Part shown: positions 1 through 10,089 of the stretch, piece by piece
Layout of the letters: each line of letters opens with the position of its first letter
Position numbering within the stretch: position 1 is the first letter of the stretch
NCBI GenBank assembly: GCA_945916235.1
Contig: CAMEGQ010000001.1
Location: forward strand, 1-64,000
Direction: 5' to 3'
Source of the DNA: an uncultured Porphyromonadaceae bacterium
Lineage (GTDB): Bacteria; Bacteroidota; Bacteroidia; Bacteroidales; Muribaculaceae
DNA: 64,000 nt
Made by a program: the position numbers and the translations under genes
Notes under the pieces: model-generated
The model's input: the letters and a program-made list of their open reading frames with translations, nothing else
Database searches by the model: none
What the model was told of the DNA's origin: nothing

Positions 1-32
1 CGCTCTTTCCCTACACGACGCTCTTCCGATCT
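1..32 (+). other. Illumina TruSeq adapter/read-1 primer sequence (contig-end artefact)
   Basis: ctctttccctacacgacgctcttccgatct matches the standard Illumina adapter sequence. Confidence 0.95.
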
Positions 33-525
33 GTTCGTAGGGTGTCCGTCCGCCCCCTCCGAGGCGGTTTATTCATATATGCGGAGGGGGTTCCAGCCAT
101 CTTGACACCGACAGAGGATAATCGCCACCCTACGCAAGTGTTTATTATTTTCGAAAACAATAATAATCGCGCGTAAAATTTTGTACGTTGAAAAAACACC
201 ATACATTAGAATCGTTAGATAGGACAAAGCGCTGCTACCTGACAACAGCAAATCGCTAATTGACCTACTGAAGAAACAAAATCGGAGGTTTCAACTTGGT
301 TGAGAAAATAAGCCTTGTAAATTGAAAGCTATGCGGTTGTCTGAATTGGACCACATCACAAATAACCCCGCTGCATTCAATCCAACGGGGTATAGCTGTA
401 AAGAAAAAAATATTACAATAGTTTGATTTCACTCCCAGCACACTCAGACTGGTTGCAATCAACAGTTGGCTACATATCGGGGCCAGTGAAAAAGATGAAG
501 GAATGGCCTACTGGCTCATGGTCAA

Positions 526-1782
526 CTACCGATAAGCTAAAGACTTAGCGGCTTGTGAGATAGTTCTCACAGACTTTTCCTGCTTCTTAGGAGCATCGCT
601 TCTTAGGTGCTTGGTAGCACGGTCGTCCACGGGAGGCTTCTCCACAGGCTTGACTTCCCCGCGTTGCACGGGTAGGGCCATTAGGCCAAATTCTTTGATG
701 TTCTGCGCCGCATTGATGTCGCGGTCGTGGTTGGTGCCACATTCGGGGCACGTCCACTTTCGCACAGATAGCGGCATTTTGTTAATCCGATAGCCGCAAT
801 GGTGACACAGCTTGCTCGAAGGGGCGAAGCGGTCAATCACTCGGTAGGCTACGCCATACCACTCGCATTTGTAGGCGAGCAGGCGGTAGAACTCTCCAAG
901 GCCAGCATCGGCAAAGCTGTACGCAAGGTGGTGGTTCTTCATCATACCCTTTACGTTCAGATCCTCCACACAGACGCAACTCACTTGGTTTTCATGAGTC
1001 AGTCTGTATGTGATTTTATGAAGGAAATCACTTCTGCGGTGAGCTACTTTGGAATGCAAGCGTGCGATGTGCAGCTTTGCTTTGGCGTAGTTGGAAGAGC
1101 CTTTCTTCTTGCGAGAAAGCGAACGCTGCAAGCGAGCCAGCCGCATCGAAGCGTTCTTTGACAATTTGGGAGAAGCAATCTTTTCGCCGGTTGACAGCGT
1201 TGCAAAATGCGTCAACCCGGTATCAATACCGATGGTTGTTTCACGCAATACCTTCTTCTGAGGTAGTGGCGTGAAGCTGTCTTCTACCAGGCATGTGGCG
1301 TAGTATCTACCGTCGCACTCCTTGATGATGGTGACGCGCTTCAGTTCTCCGTGGAAACGTCGGTGGAACTTGCATCGGATAGCGTTCTTCCCACGAAACT
1401 TCATGATTTCAATCAGCCCTTGTCGGAAGTCAGCCTTACTAAAACGAGGGCAGTTGAACTTTTGTACTCCGAATTTCTTCTTGAAGTTCGGGAACTTAGC
1501 GCTCTTCTTGAAGAAGTTCTGGTAGGCCGCATTCATCTGGCGGATGGCATACGAAAGGCTTCCAGAGTTTACCTCACGCAGCCACTCGTATTCATTCTTC
1601 AGCTCACGTTGCATCTTGTTTACCAAGTCAAACTCTCCGAGGTTCTTCTGTTCCTCCTTCCATGCACGAGACTTCGTATCGAGCGCCCAGTTATAGACAA
1701 AGCGCACGCAGCCGAAATGCTTTGCAAGTAGTACTTGCTGATCTTCGGTGGGGTAGATACGATATTTATAGCCTCGCAACAT
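526..1782 (-). CDS. tnpB: TnpB/OrfB RNA-guided nuclease, 418 aa
   Basis: RuvC motifs GIDTGLTHFA, CVEDLNVKGM, HDRDINAAQNI; CxxC...CxxC zinc ribbon. Confidence 0.93.
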   Translation of the reverse strand: MLRGYKYRIYPTEDQQVLLAKHFGCVRFVYNWALDTKSRAWKEEQKNLGEFDLVNKMQRELKNEYEWLREVNSGSLSYAIRQMNAAYQNFFKKSAKFPNFKKKFGVQKFNCPRFSKADFRQGLIEIMKFRGKNAIRCKFHRRFHGELKRVTIIKECDGRYYATCLVEDSFTPLPQKKVLRETTIGIDTGLTHFATLSTGEKIASPKLSKNASMRLARLQRSLSRKKKGSSNYAKAKLHIARLHSKVAHRRSDFLHKITYRLTHENQVSCVCVEDLNVKGMMKNHHLAYSFADAGLGEFYRLLAYKCEWYGVAYRVIDRFAPSSKLCHHCGYRINKMPLSVRKWTCPECGTNHDRDINAAQNIKEFGLMALPVQRGEVKPVEKPPVDDRATKHLRSDAPKKQEKSVRTISQAAKSLAYR

Positions 1783-1793
1783 ATTAATAGAGA

Positions 1794-2048
1794 TTATTCG
1801 TTAGCAGATTCCTCTTCGAGCTTGAAACGTGCGCCGCATTTGGGGCAAATAATAGTATTACTATTCATTTCCTCTTTTGATTTGAAAAGCTCCCACGTTT
1901 CTACGCCAAGAGCATTTGCAATTTTCTCAATGGTGGCTAATGTTGGGTTGTTGAGTAGAGAATTTATGTTCTGTCTATTGACACCCATCATCTTGGCAAG
2001 CTCTGACTTTTTGAGCCCTCTTTCTTGTAGTAATACTTCTATATTCAT
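1794..2048 (-). CDS. XRE-like HTH protein with C-terminal CPKCGARFKLEEE tail
   Basis: LKKSELAKMMGVNRQNINSLLNN HTH; tail shared with the three other copies. Confidence 0.85.
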   Translation of the reverse strand: MNIEVLLQERGLKKSELAKMMGVNRQNINSLLNNPTLATIEKIANALGVETWELFKSKEEMNSNTIICPKCGARFKLEEESANE

Positions 2049-2218
2049 AATAATATTGTTTTGAATGCTGCAAAGTTACACATTATATAAATATGTAACA
2101 AGAAGCAATTACTAAATAAGTTTAAAACCATAATAAAATATTACCGATTGTTTTGTAGTGTAATTATATATAGTTACATTTGCAGCGTGAAACTAATAAC
2201 ACCAAAGCATATTCTATT

Positions 2219-2380
2219 ATGAAAAAGAAATCAAGACTCACAGCGCAGCGCATCGCCTCGATTGAACGGATCATGCAGGCGTTCCGTAGCGAACCCGCCA
2301 TCTTCAGCGCACAGGTGGCCGACGTGACAATCGGAAATTGTGTAATCAGAAAACTTAGTGAAAGGGAGGACAGCTTATGA
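2219..2380 (+). CDS. Cassette protein, 53 aa (in-frame-deleted form of the 78-aa protein)
   Basis: MKKKSRLTAQRIASIERIMQAF start matches 78-aa proteins of copies 2-4; middle missing. Confidence 0.7.
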   Translation: MKKKSRLTAQRIASIERIMQAFRSEPAIFSAQVADVTIGNCVIRKLSEREDSL

Positions 2381-2751
2381 AGACGAACAGAGAAGACCTG
2401 ACCAGAGAGCGGGTAGAACAGGCGCTGAGGGAGTACTTCGGCCATTCGCTCAGAACATTGCACGTAAAGGAATCGGTGCTTTGCATCCATGCCACCGTAT
2501 GCTACGACAACTTCAAGACCGAGTACACCGTAAGGCGCGAGCTGATGGAGCTGCTGCCAATGGTGCGCATCGAATTGGAGCGAGGCTATACGGATGATGT
2601 CATGCTCGATGCCATCTACTGCGCCGACCTGGAGGACAAGACCATTTATGTAAGCGGTATCGGTGGTGTGCTCAAGCCCACCACGCTACATGAGTTCCTT
2701 ATCGAATACCTCGACAACAGGGAACTTGACCAAGTGAAACCTATTGTATAA
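2377..2751 (+). CDS. Cassette protein, 124 aa, unknown function
   Basis: Near-identical ORF in all four copies; ATGA overlap with upstream gene. Confidence 0.85.
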   Translation: MKTNREDLTRERVEQALREYFGHSLRTLHVKESVLCIHATVCYDNFKTEYTVRRELMELLPMVRIELERGYTDDVMLDAIYCADLEDKTIYVSGIGGVLKPTTLHEFLIEYLDNRELDQVKPIV

Positions 2752-2770
2752 CGTATAAACCCATCAAACC

Positions 2771-2878
2771 ATGATTGAGACATTATATCAATGCGTAGCA
2801 TTCTGCGTGTACCTGTTCGGAGGGATGTACCTCTACTACCGCATAGTAAGGAAACCCGGAGATAAGTTCTTTCTGTAG
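2771..2878 (+). CDS. Cassette 35-aa single-TM peptide
   Basis: MIETLYQCVAFCVYLFGGMYLYYRIVRKPGDKFFL; conserved in all four copies. Confidence 0.75.
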   Translation: MIETLYQCVAFCVYLFGGMYLYYRIVRKPGDKFFL

Positions 2879-3071
2879 GACCAACGCCGACGTAAAGGTG
2901 CAGCGTTGTAAGCGTTATATAAATAAAAACATGCTGAACAACATAATTCAAAAGTTGTGCAGCATGAAAATAAAACGCATCTTTGTAAAGCGACTACAAG
3001 AGCGGTCGCATAAGAAACATTTTTGGTTAACAACTATTCAGCCCTCGACAGCACGGTTAAGTCAAAATAAC

Positions 3072-3386
3072 ATGAAACAATTAGCTACTGGAATATATTA
3101 CGTCGTACAATATGTGCATCAGTTTAAGGATATTCCTCTTCAATCGTTCGAAAATACCACTTATGAATCGATTCACACGACATTGGAAGAGGCCAAAAAG
3201 GTCTATGAAAGAGAGCTGTCTATGAACCATTATAAGAAGATTGAGGAGTTGGGATTTAAGCCTACGGACGAGGAGTACGATAAACACTCGTTCAATCTCG
3301 GCATCGACCGGCTTACGGTGGATGAAGAGGGTGACAAAGAGTACGAGACTGTAGTGATGAGTGAACAAGATTATTATGATATTTAA
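3072..3386 (+). CDS. Hypothetical protein, about 104 aa
   Basis: ORF; start after leader repeat. Confidence 0.6.
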   Translation: MKQLATGIYYVVQYVHQFKDIPLQSFENTTYESIHTTLEEAKKVYERELSMNHYKKIEELGFKPTDEEYDKHSFNLGIDRLTVDEEGDKEYETVVMSEQDYYDI

Positions 3387-3418
3387 GCCCTCGACAGCAT
3401 CGGTTAAGTCAAAACAGT

Positions 3419-3694
3419 ATGATTAAATATACTATCCATTTCGTTTACGAAAATCCTTCATCAGATTGTTTGAACAATCTTGGAAAAACTGTATTAGGAG
3501 TCAATTCGCCAATAAGAAAACTTATTGCAAAAGGTACTTCATATAATGAAGAAGTTGCGTTGATTGAGTGCAACCAAATTGTAGGTGGAGATCTGAAACT
3601 TTACGATACATCTACATTCCACAACAAAAAAAGAAACTGCTACAGTAAACATGTAGGAAAAAGCAGTTTCCAGGTTAAGATTGAAAACGTATGA
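3419..3694 (+). CDS. Hypothetical protein, 91 aa
   Basis: ORF; second copy of leader repeat upstream. Confidence 0.6.
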   Translation: MIKYTIHFVYENPSSDCLNNLGKTVLGVNSPIRKLIAKGTSYNEEVALIECNQIVGGDLKLYDTSTFHNKKRNCYSKHVGKSSFQVKIENV

Positions 3695-3939
3695 AGAAGA
3701 CAGAATTTATTCAGATAGTGGAAGCTACCGGTAAGGAGTTCCGTATCGAAAAGACCATCAGCGGTTACTATCGCCTGATGGAAGGTGATAACATCTACCA
3801 CGACGACTCGGCAGACGAAGATGTCAGCGGGACCTACGAAGAGGCCGAAGCCTACTTTGCAAACATGCTCCTGGAGTATGAGGTTCCTGAGGATATGAAG
3901 GTGATGAGAGATGGTGTCTGGTTACTCAAGAAAGTTTAA
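3691..3939 (+). CDS. Hypothetical acidic protein, 82 aa
   Basis: ATGA overlap with preceding ORF. Confidence 0.6.
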   Translation: MKKTEFIQIVEATGKEFRIEKTISGYYRLMEGDNIYHDDSADEDVSGTYEEAEAYFANMLLEYEVPEDMKVMRDGVWLLKKV

Positions 3940-3942
3940 GAT

Positions 3943-4158
3943 ATGATGAATATGGAAAACATGACAATCAAAGAGTTTGTCAATGGCGTAAAGCAGTTTG
4001 TGACGGACAAAGAGACTGTGGCGAACTTTACAGTTAAGACAAAGGATAGCTACATCATTGAGATAACCGTTCAGATAGACGATGGGTCGTATGACGCGGA
4101 GAGAGCGGCTGAAGCTCAAGGTATGATAGATTTTGGCGAAGACCACAACGATGATTAA
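3943..4158 (+). CDS. Hypothetical acidic protein, 71 aa
   Basis: ORF in same operon, followed by a terminator. Confidence 0.6.
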   Translation: MMNMENMTIKEFVNGVKQFVTDKETVANFTVKTKDSYIIEITVQIDDGSYDAERAAEAQGMIDFGEDHNDD

Positions 4159-4190
4159 CCCGTCGCGGTGAGAGATGTACAATAAAGAGA

Positions 4191-4216
4191 AGAGGGCCAG
4201 CGTGCCCTCTTTTTTT
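4191..4216 (+). terminator. Rho-independent terminator
   Basis: agagggc-cagcgt-gccctct then T-run. Confidence 0.85.
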
Positions 4217-4280
4217 GTGTCCTTTTGTGTCGGGCATAGAGTGGTTAACTTTGCGATATGATTTAAAACGGAGGTAAACT

Positions 4281-5429
4281 ATGCTACTTACTACTGACGA
4301 CGAAATCCGTTCCTTGATGCCGACGAGCAAGTGGAACGATGTGGATATGCTGCTCTCTTGTGTGGAAGAGGAGGAGCAGAACGTGGTGCTTAATCTGCTG
4401 GGCGATGAGCTGATGAACCGCTTGGTGGCCGACTACGAGCGACTGAAGGCGGAGCATGGAGGGATTACCCCCGACGTGCTACGCCCCGATATGCTGGTAG
4501 ATCAGGCCGACCGCCAGGCGGTGCGGGCCATCCGTATCTGCCAGAAGATTCAGCTCTTCCTGGCTGTGGCTCATAATGCCGGACTGATGAGCGTGCAGTT
4601 CAACAGCGGTGGCGGACTGAACCAAGCCACGGCGGAGTACTACGAGAAGGCCGACGATAAGTCGGTAGAGCGATTCGTGAAGGATGCCTACATGAAGGCG
4701 CATCGCAATACGGACGAGCTGCTCACTCTGCTGGAGCATGACGCCCGCAGCCCACAACCGCTGTGGGCCGAGCTGTGGAAGCAGAGCCGCTACTACTTCG
4801 AGCAATCCAATCTGCTGATCACTACAGCCCTTCAGATGCAGTACTTCCTGAACATCAACAGCAGCCGCCAACGCTTCATCGAGTTGCTACCCGACCTCCA
4901 GTTTGTGCAGCAGCACTACATCAAGCCCCGACTGGGCGTCAAGCTGACTGAAGCCTTTATCCGCTTCAACACGAGCAACGAGGTGATTCACTACCCCTAC
5001 CATCCCGAAGCACAACCCGAAGGCGAAGCGCCAACCGAAGGCGAAGCGCAGGCCGAAGGCGAAGGCAGCCAACACCCCATCTACTCCGATGCGATGCTGG
5101 CGTGGTGCGATGCCATTCAACGCGTGCGCATGGCCATGGCCATCTTCACCGAGTGGCGCAACCCCCAGCTGCGCCGCAAGGAGAGCCTGGACGAGGCCAA
5201 CCTAAGCATAGCCTCTGCCGTAAGCTACATCAGCGAGAACCAGGAGTACTTCATGCCCTACATAGAGAGTTCGCCCTTCTACGTGAAGCCTGTGGTGGAG
5301 GAGGAGCTGACCGACGAAGAGCGCCAGCGTCAGAACCGCTGCATCTGCGGAGAGCCCCCCGCCTACGACCCCTGCAACCCAACGAATAAAGCCACCACCA
5401 TCTTCGGCCTGGGGCTGAGACAACACTAA
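4281..5429 (+). CDS. Phage structural-type protein, 382 aa
   Basis: Long ORF; PEGEA low-complexity repeat near residues 240-260. Confidence 0.6.
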   Translation: MLLTTDDEIRSLMPTSKWNDVDMLLSCVEEEEQNVVLNLLGDELMNRLVADYERLKAEHGGITPDVLRPDMLVDQADRQAVRAIRICQKIQLFLAVAHNAGLMSVQFNSGGGLNQATAEYYEKADDKSVERFVKDAYMKAHRNTDELLTLLEHDARSPQPLWAELWKQSRYYFEQSNLLITTALQMQYFLNINSSRQRFIELLPDLQFVQQHYIKPRLGVKLTEAFIRFNTSNEVIHYPYHPEAQPEGEAPTEGEAQAEGEGSQHPIYSDAMLAWCDAIQRVRMAMAIFTEWRNPQLRRKESLDEANLSIASAVSYISENQEYFMPYIESSPFYVKPVVEEELTDEERQRQNRCICGEPPAYDPCNPTNKATTIFGLGLRQH

Positions 5430-5469
5430 GAATGAATGTTTCTCAACCGTATAATTATAAATTGCGTAC

Positions 5470-7878
5470 ATGGACGGATTGGCATTGAAAATCGGTGAGC
5501 AGTGGGCCAAGCTCGCTGCGGGCACCAGCATTACGATAACGGAGAAGTCGCCCGTATTCAACGACGGCAACGCCTTCTCCATCCCCTTTCGGCTCAACGC
5601 GGAGATGAACCGTCACCTGCTGGGCAACGCTACCGAGGTGGAGGGCATCAGCTTCTACGAGGCCATCGACCGCAAGCCGGCCACCCTCTACGTGCAGGGC
5701 ATCCCCCTGTTCTACGGCGTCATCCGCCTCGACAGCGAAGAGGCCGCCATGGAAGACGGCTACATCGAGGTCAATCTGGAGAGCGGCAACCTGACCTTCA
5801 ACGACCGAATAGATGGCATGAACTGCCGCGACGTGCCGCTGAAGGATAAACTCTACATCGGTGAGAAGCTGAACGAACGAAACATCTATGTATCTGAAAG
5901 GGGGACGCACAAGGAGAGGCGCATCCTCTCTTATTGGCCGGACGTATATCAGCGCATGCAAGTGGACGGCATACTCAGCACCAACGAAGTGAATCCCTAT
6001 CCTATATCGCCTTATTGCAACATGCGTATCTGTTACAAGATGCCTGATGAGAACGGTGAGGGAGAGAATTACACCGAATTGACCGAAAAAAAGAAGGCCC
6101 TTATTGATAGCGAAATGAATAAGGCGGTCTATAATAATTACCTGGTGCTCGGAGCCGACCGAAAGATGTCTTCGCCATGCTTCTATGTGCTCTATTTCAT
6201 AGACTGCCTGTTTAAGCACCTGGGTATCTCGTTTGTCAACAATATAGCCTACATGGAGGATATGTGCCGACTGGCTTTCGTCAACATGGATTACTGCTAC
6301 GACCTGGAGGACAGTGGACGCAAAGTGACGGACTTTACCTATGTAACGAAGGGCTCTATCTTTGATTTTTGCGACACCTACATAGCCCAGCTGATTGGCG
6401 AAAGCAAATTAAACTTCCGCTACGAAGACCCCATATATTACTGTGTAGCCAACTCGAAGAACTTCCCCGACGAGGAGGTGAAGAACGTGATTGATGCGCT
6501 GTCTAACGGATTTGGCATAAGATTCATACCCAACCGAGAGAGCACACAGATAACAGCGGTCTATATTCGGGATATATTGCGGGATAATACGGCACCAGAG
6601 ATACCTTGCAAGGTATTGGAACTGGTAAAGACCGACCTGAATACACGTGGATTTAAGCTGACATACAACGGTTCGGAGGATGATACGGCTTACAACTACA
6701 GCGACTACAAGCAGGTGGAGCAGGTCACGGCATACAATGAAATCGTGGCCAAGGTGACGAGCAACAATAAGACAACCTATCTGGATAAGCGAAACGGCAA
6801 CGCCTACCGTGTGAAAATTGATGATGATGCAAAGTCTTCATCGGACGCACGGCCAGCGCTGTTTGAGGTGGGAGCGTTTGGTGATGCGACCTACGGTGAT
6901 TGCAGCGACGAGGAACTGACAGAGGTTGTGGAAGTAGGATTTGAGCCGGTCATAATGAATGATGTAGGATTTGGCTCGCGCAAGGATCGTATGAATCAGT
7001 CGCGTCGCTCTGATACCGTCAGCTTAGCAGATTCCGATTCGGGAGAAGGAGAAAGAGGGTATAGCGACGATATAAACAACGAACAGACCTTTGCTTTCTT
7101 CCTCGACGTGAGCATGAAGTACCCATCCTGTCCGCCGCTGATAGATTGCTCGATTTGGTTGAGTTTATCCAATCGTGGCACGATGGAGGGAGGTGTGAAA
7201 TATACCCAGTTCGTCCTTCAGCGATACGACGAGAGTTTTTCTACGACACGCAATGAGCTGAACAACCGTGTAACGGCAGACGGTCAAGGAAGAACTTCGT
7301 CATCACCGATGCCTACGCGCAGAGTGAATCAACCCGCAGATAAGTTTGACAACAAATCGCCTATACACAGCTACGACTGCGGATTGATGCTGGGCATCAT
7401 GCGAGGACCAGGCAATGAGTCGGGTATTGAAGACATTGAGGAGAACTACGACGAGGAGGGTAACTTTAAGTATGTGATGACGGGTAAAAAATCGGCCTTC
7501 CACAGCGACATCTGCGACAACTACAACCGCCTCTTTGACTACAACGGTACCGAGCAAGGTGGGGTGGATGTGAGCGGACGCTTCTCGCTGAAGCTGAGGG
7601 CTGAGAAACCGAACCCCGAAGGGGGATTCTTCCCGATTACCGACGTCAACATGCAGAAGCGCGGCCTCTTCGACAAGTTCTATGCCGAGTATGCCCACTT
7701 CGTCACCCATCGCAAGCTGCTGAAGATGAAGCTGCGCATCGAGATGGCCGACCTGCTGCGGATAGACTGGAGCAAGCGCTACACCATCGGCCAGTACAAA
7801 GGCTTCATCAACAGGTACGAATACACCGTATCAGATGAAGGGATGGGAGTCGTCTCGCTGGAGATGTACACGATGTAA
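5470..7878 (+). CDS. Phage tail/baseplate-type protein, 802 aa
   Basis: Long ORF in structural-type cluster. Confidence 0.55.
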   Translation: MDGLALKIGEQWAKLAAGTSITITEKSPVFNDGNAFSIPFRLNAEMNRHLLGNATEVEGISFYEAIDRKPATLYVQGIPLFYGVIRLDSEEAAMEDGYIEVNLESGNLTFNDRIDGMNCRDVPLKDKLYIGEKLNERNIYVSERGTHKERRILSYWPDVYQRMQVDGILSTNEVNPYPISPYCNMRICYKMPDENGEGENYTELTEKKKALIDSEMNKAVYNNYLVLGADRKMSSPCFYVLYFIDCLFKHLGISFVNNIAYMEDMCRLAFVNMDYCYDLEDSGRKVTDFTYVTKGSIFDFCDTYIAQLIGESKLNFRYEDPIYYCVANSKNFPDEEVKNVIDALSNGFGIRFIPNRESTQITAVYIRDILRDNTAPEIPCKVLELVKTDLNTRGFKLTYNGSEDDTAYNYSDYKQVEQVTAYNEIVAKVTSNNKTTYLDKRNGNAYRVKIDDDAKSSSDARPALFEVGAFGDATYGDCSDEELTEVVEVGFEPVIMNDVGFGSRKDRMNQSRRSDTVSLADSDSGEGERGYSDDINNEQTFAFFLDVSMKYPSCPPLIDCSIWLSLSNRGTMEGGVKYTQFVLQRYDESFSTTRNELNNRVTADGQGRTSSSPMPTRRVNQPADKFDNKSPIHSYDCGLMLGIMRGPGNESGIEDIEENYDEEGNFKYVMTGKKSAFHSDICDNYNRLFDYNGTEQGGVDVSGRFSLKLRAEKPNPEGGFFPITDVNMQKRGLFDKFYAEYAHFVTHRKLLKMKLRIEMADLLRIDWSKRYTIGQYKGFINRYEYTVSDEGMGVVSLEMYTM

Positions 7879-7942
7879 ACCCATCACAGACAACGGATAA
7901 CTGACAACTGATCACTAATAACTAACAATGATTCAATAGACA

Positions 7943-9022
7943 ATGAATATCGGAGCAGATTCTTTTCCCAAGGAGTTTAATATGGTAGGGTCGCCAGTGG
8001 TGCTTGTGCTGAGCGATGTGTTGAGTAGCTTCCCTGTGGGGAGCACCTTCCGCCAGGTGGAGATTACGGTAACGGGAGTTGTGGAAGGCGAAGGTGAAAC
8101 GCAGTCGTATGTTTACCTGGTTGACGCAAGCAGCGACCGGCTGAATGTGGATATAGCCTCTGCGCTACGCAGTATGTTGTTCAATATTGGTTATGGTTCA
8201 ACGTGGCTTGATAGGGATGTGATAAACTATCCGTCGGTGACGTTCCGCGTGGATTACCGCACGAAGTATATGGTGGATGGTGAAATCTATTACGGAGAAA
8301 GCCAGCTGTATAATGCCGGATGCCGTGCGGTACCAGGGCGTATTAGTGAGATGGACCGTCTGCGTATCAATGGCCATGTGGCTGACTACTACAACCTACT
8401 GCGCTTTACCACCAAGCCTTCTGACGGCATAGAAATTGTGCCTGTGGGTGAGAATGTGGTGACGCACTCCGTCGGGAAGTTGTCTGGCGTGGTTGGCCAG
8501 ACCTATAAGGTCGATGTAGCAGGCGTGCACTCCTTGGCCGATGGCCGTAAGGTGTATGGTGTGGTGGATGATGGTACACTCTTCTCGCTGCGGTTCCTTA
8601 ACTCGATGGGTGTACTTGATACCGCCACGGCGATATGTAAGGAGGCGCTGAGTTACAGCGTACAGACGGAAGGCTACAACCTGACCACCGCACCGAGCAA
8701 CAGATTGCCCTCTGGTATGGAGGCGCTGAAGAGCGGCGGGCGTGGCAAGCTGGCACTGAGCAGCGGATTTGTGAACCGCCAGTGGGCCGACTGGTGGGCT
8801 GAGGAGGTGATGCGCACCACCAAGTGCTGGATTAAGTATGGCTATCAATATAGTACAAACGGCAATAAGTATGATGACCTTCCGCTGTGGTTGCCCTGTA
8901 TTCTCACCCCCAAGGATGAGGATATTGTGGTGTACGACCGCAGTAGTCAGGGGCTTTGCTACGTAGAGTTTGAAGCGGAGATTGGCATCGAAGGAAGCCT
9001 TCTGCGAACGGTTATTCATTAG
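7943..9022 (+). CDS. Phage structural-type protein, 359 aa
   Basis: Long ORF following the 802-aa gene. Confidence 0.55.
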   Translation: MNIGADSFPKEFNMVGSPVVLVLSDVLSSFPVGSTFRQVEITVTGVVEGEGETQSYVYLVDASSDRLNVDIASALRSMLFNIGYGSTWLDRDVINYPSVTFRVDYRTKYMVDGEIYYGESQLYNAGCRAVPGRISEMDRLRINGHVADYYNLLRFTTKPSDGIEIVPVGENVVTHSVGKLSGVVGQTYKVDVAGVHSLADGRKVYGVVDDGTLFSLRFLNSMGVLDTATAICKEALSYSVQTEGYNLTTAPSNRLPSGMEALKSGGRGKLALSSGFVNRQWADWWAEEVMRTTKCWIKYGYQYSTNGNKYDDLPLWLPCILTPKDEDIVVYDRSSQGLCYVEFEAEIGIEGSLLRTVIH

Positions 9023-9100
9023 TGTTTTTAGAAAGAAATTTGTAAAAACGATAATTTATCTTCAAATATAGAAATTAAATGAATTTAATTCATAAAATAT

Positions 9101-9147
9101 GCGCCGTGGAAACCACGATGTCTTTAGCATCGTGAGGGAAACGGCGC
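9101..9147. repeat. Left-end hairpin, loop TCTTTAG
   Basis: gcgccgt...CACGATG-TCTTTAG-CATCGTG...acggcgc. Confidence 0.8.
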
Positions 9148-9151
9148 TGCA

Positions 9152-9565
9152 TTATCCCTGGTTTTCGATATAATGTTTCACAGTCTATTGACTGACGTTT
9201 CCAATCGTTGATACGAAGTAACCGTCGGTCCAAAATGTTCTTTCTCTCCAGTATATCCGCCGGAGCACGGACTCTTTTTCTTTCCATATCCTGTATGTCG
9301 TTTCTTGTTTCAATTTCCTAACTATCTGTAGCGGTGACATCTTGGGAGGAGCCGATACGAGTAAGTGTACATGGTCTTTGTCCGTTTCCATCACTTCGAT
9401 GCAAAAGTCGCTGTTTGCGGCCACTTGCTGAAGGGCATTATTCACGGAATTATCCTGGTATATAAATACATTATCAAGCATCACACGCCTTCGGTACTTA
9501 TATACCAGGATGATGTGATACTTGATAAGGTATTTGGAGTGGTTGGATGAGATGTACTCTTTCTG
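9152..9565 (-). pseudogene. tnpA: IS200-type Y1 transposase TnpA, inactivated
   Basis: HVHLLVSAPP HUH region present; TAG between NVSQ and TVKHYIENQG removes the expected catalytic Tyr; ATG seen in copy 3 is AGA here. Confidence 0.8.
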
Positions 9566-9588
9566 TCTCTTTCCGTCGGTGTTTAGTG

Positions 9589-9696
9589 CTACATAAAGAA
9601 CTTATCTCCAGGCTTCCTTACTCTGAGGTAGTAGAGGTACATCCCTCCGAACAGGAACACGCAGAATGCTACGCACTGATATAATGTCTCAATCAT
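9589..9696 (-). CDS. Cassette 35-aa TM peptide
   Basis: Same peptide as copies 1, 3 and 4. Confidence 0.7.
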   Translation of the reverse strand: MIETLYQCVAFCVFLFGGMYLYYLRVRKPGDKFFM

Positions 9697-9714
9697 GGTT
9701 CACGAGTTATTACG

Positions 9715-10089
9715 TTATACAATAGGATTCACTTGCTCCAGTTCCATGTTATCAAGGTACTCGATAAGGAACTCATGTAGCGTGGTGGGTTTGAGAACGC
9801 CACCGATGCCACTTACATAGATGGTCTTGTCCTCCAGGTCAGCGCAGTAGATGGCATCGAGCATGACATCATCCGTATAGCCTCGCTCAAGTTCGATGCG
9901 TACCATGGGCAGCAGCTCCATCAGCTCGCGCCTTACAGTGTATTCGGTCTTGAAATTGTTGTAGCATACGGTTGCATGGATGCAAAGCACCGATTCCTTG
10001 ACGTGCAATGATCTGAGCGACTGGCCGAAGTACTCCCTCAGCGTCTGTTCTACCCGTTCTCTGGTCATGGTTTCGCTGTTCGTCTTCAT
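9715..10089 (-). CDS. Cassette 124-aa protein
   Basis: Near-identical to copies 1, 3 and 4. Confidence 0.85.
   Translation of the reverse strand: MKTNSETMTRERVEQTLREYFGQSLRSLHVKESVLCIHATVCYNNFKTEYTVRRELMELLPMVRIELERGYTDDVMLDAIYCADLEDKTIYVSGIGGVLKPTTLHEFLIEYLDNMELEQVNPIV

Larger units (their letters stand above)
521..2900 (-). mobile_element. IS200/IS605-type element copy 1 (tnpB + HTH; divergent cassette; tnpA and left end missing)
   Basis: Right end GGTAGTTGAC (minus) after TCTTTAG-loop hairpin; cassette homologous to copies 2-4; 97-aa gene and tnpA absent. Confidence 0.85.

Noticed and set aside
526-1782. TnpB copies as nuclease-dead TnpB-like repressors (TldR-type) because they pair with regulators
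   Set aside because: All four retain RuvC Asp (GIDTG), Glu (VEDLN) and Asp (HDRDINAA) residues
5015-5070. GAAGGCGAAGCG repeats as a phase-variation tract
   Set aside because: Imperfect in-frame 12-15 bp repeats giving PEGEA linker; no frame consequence evident
5455-6219. 254-aa minus-strand ORF as a real gene
   Set aside because: Antisense to the well-supported 802-aa ORF
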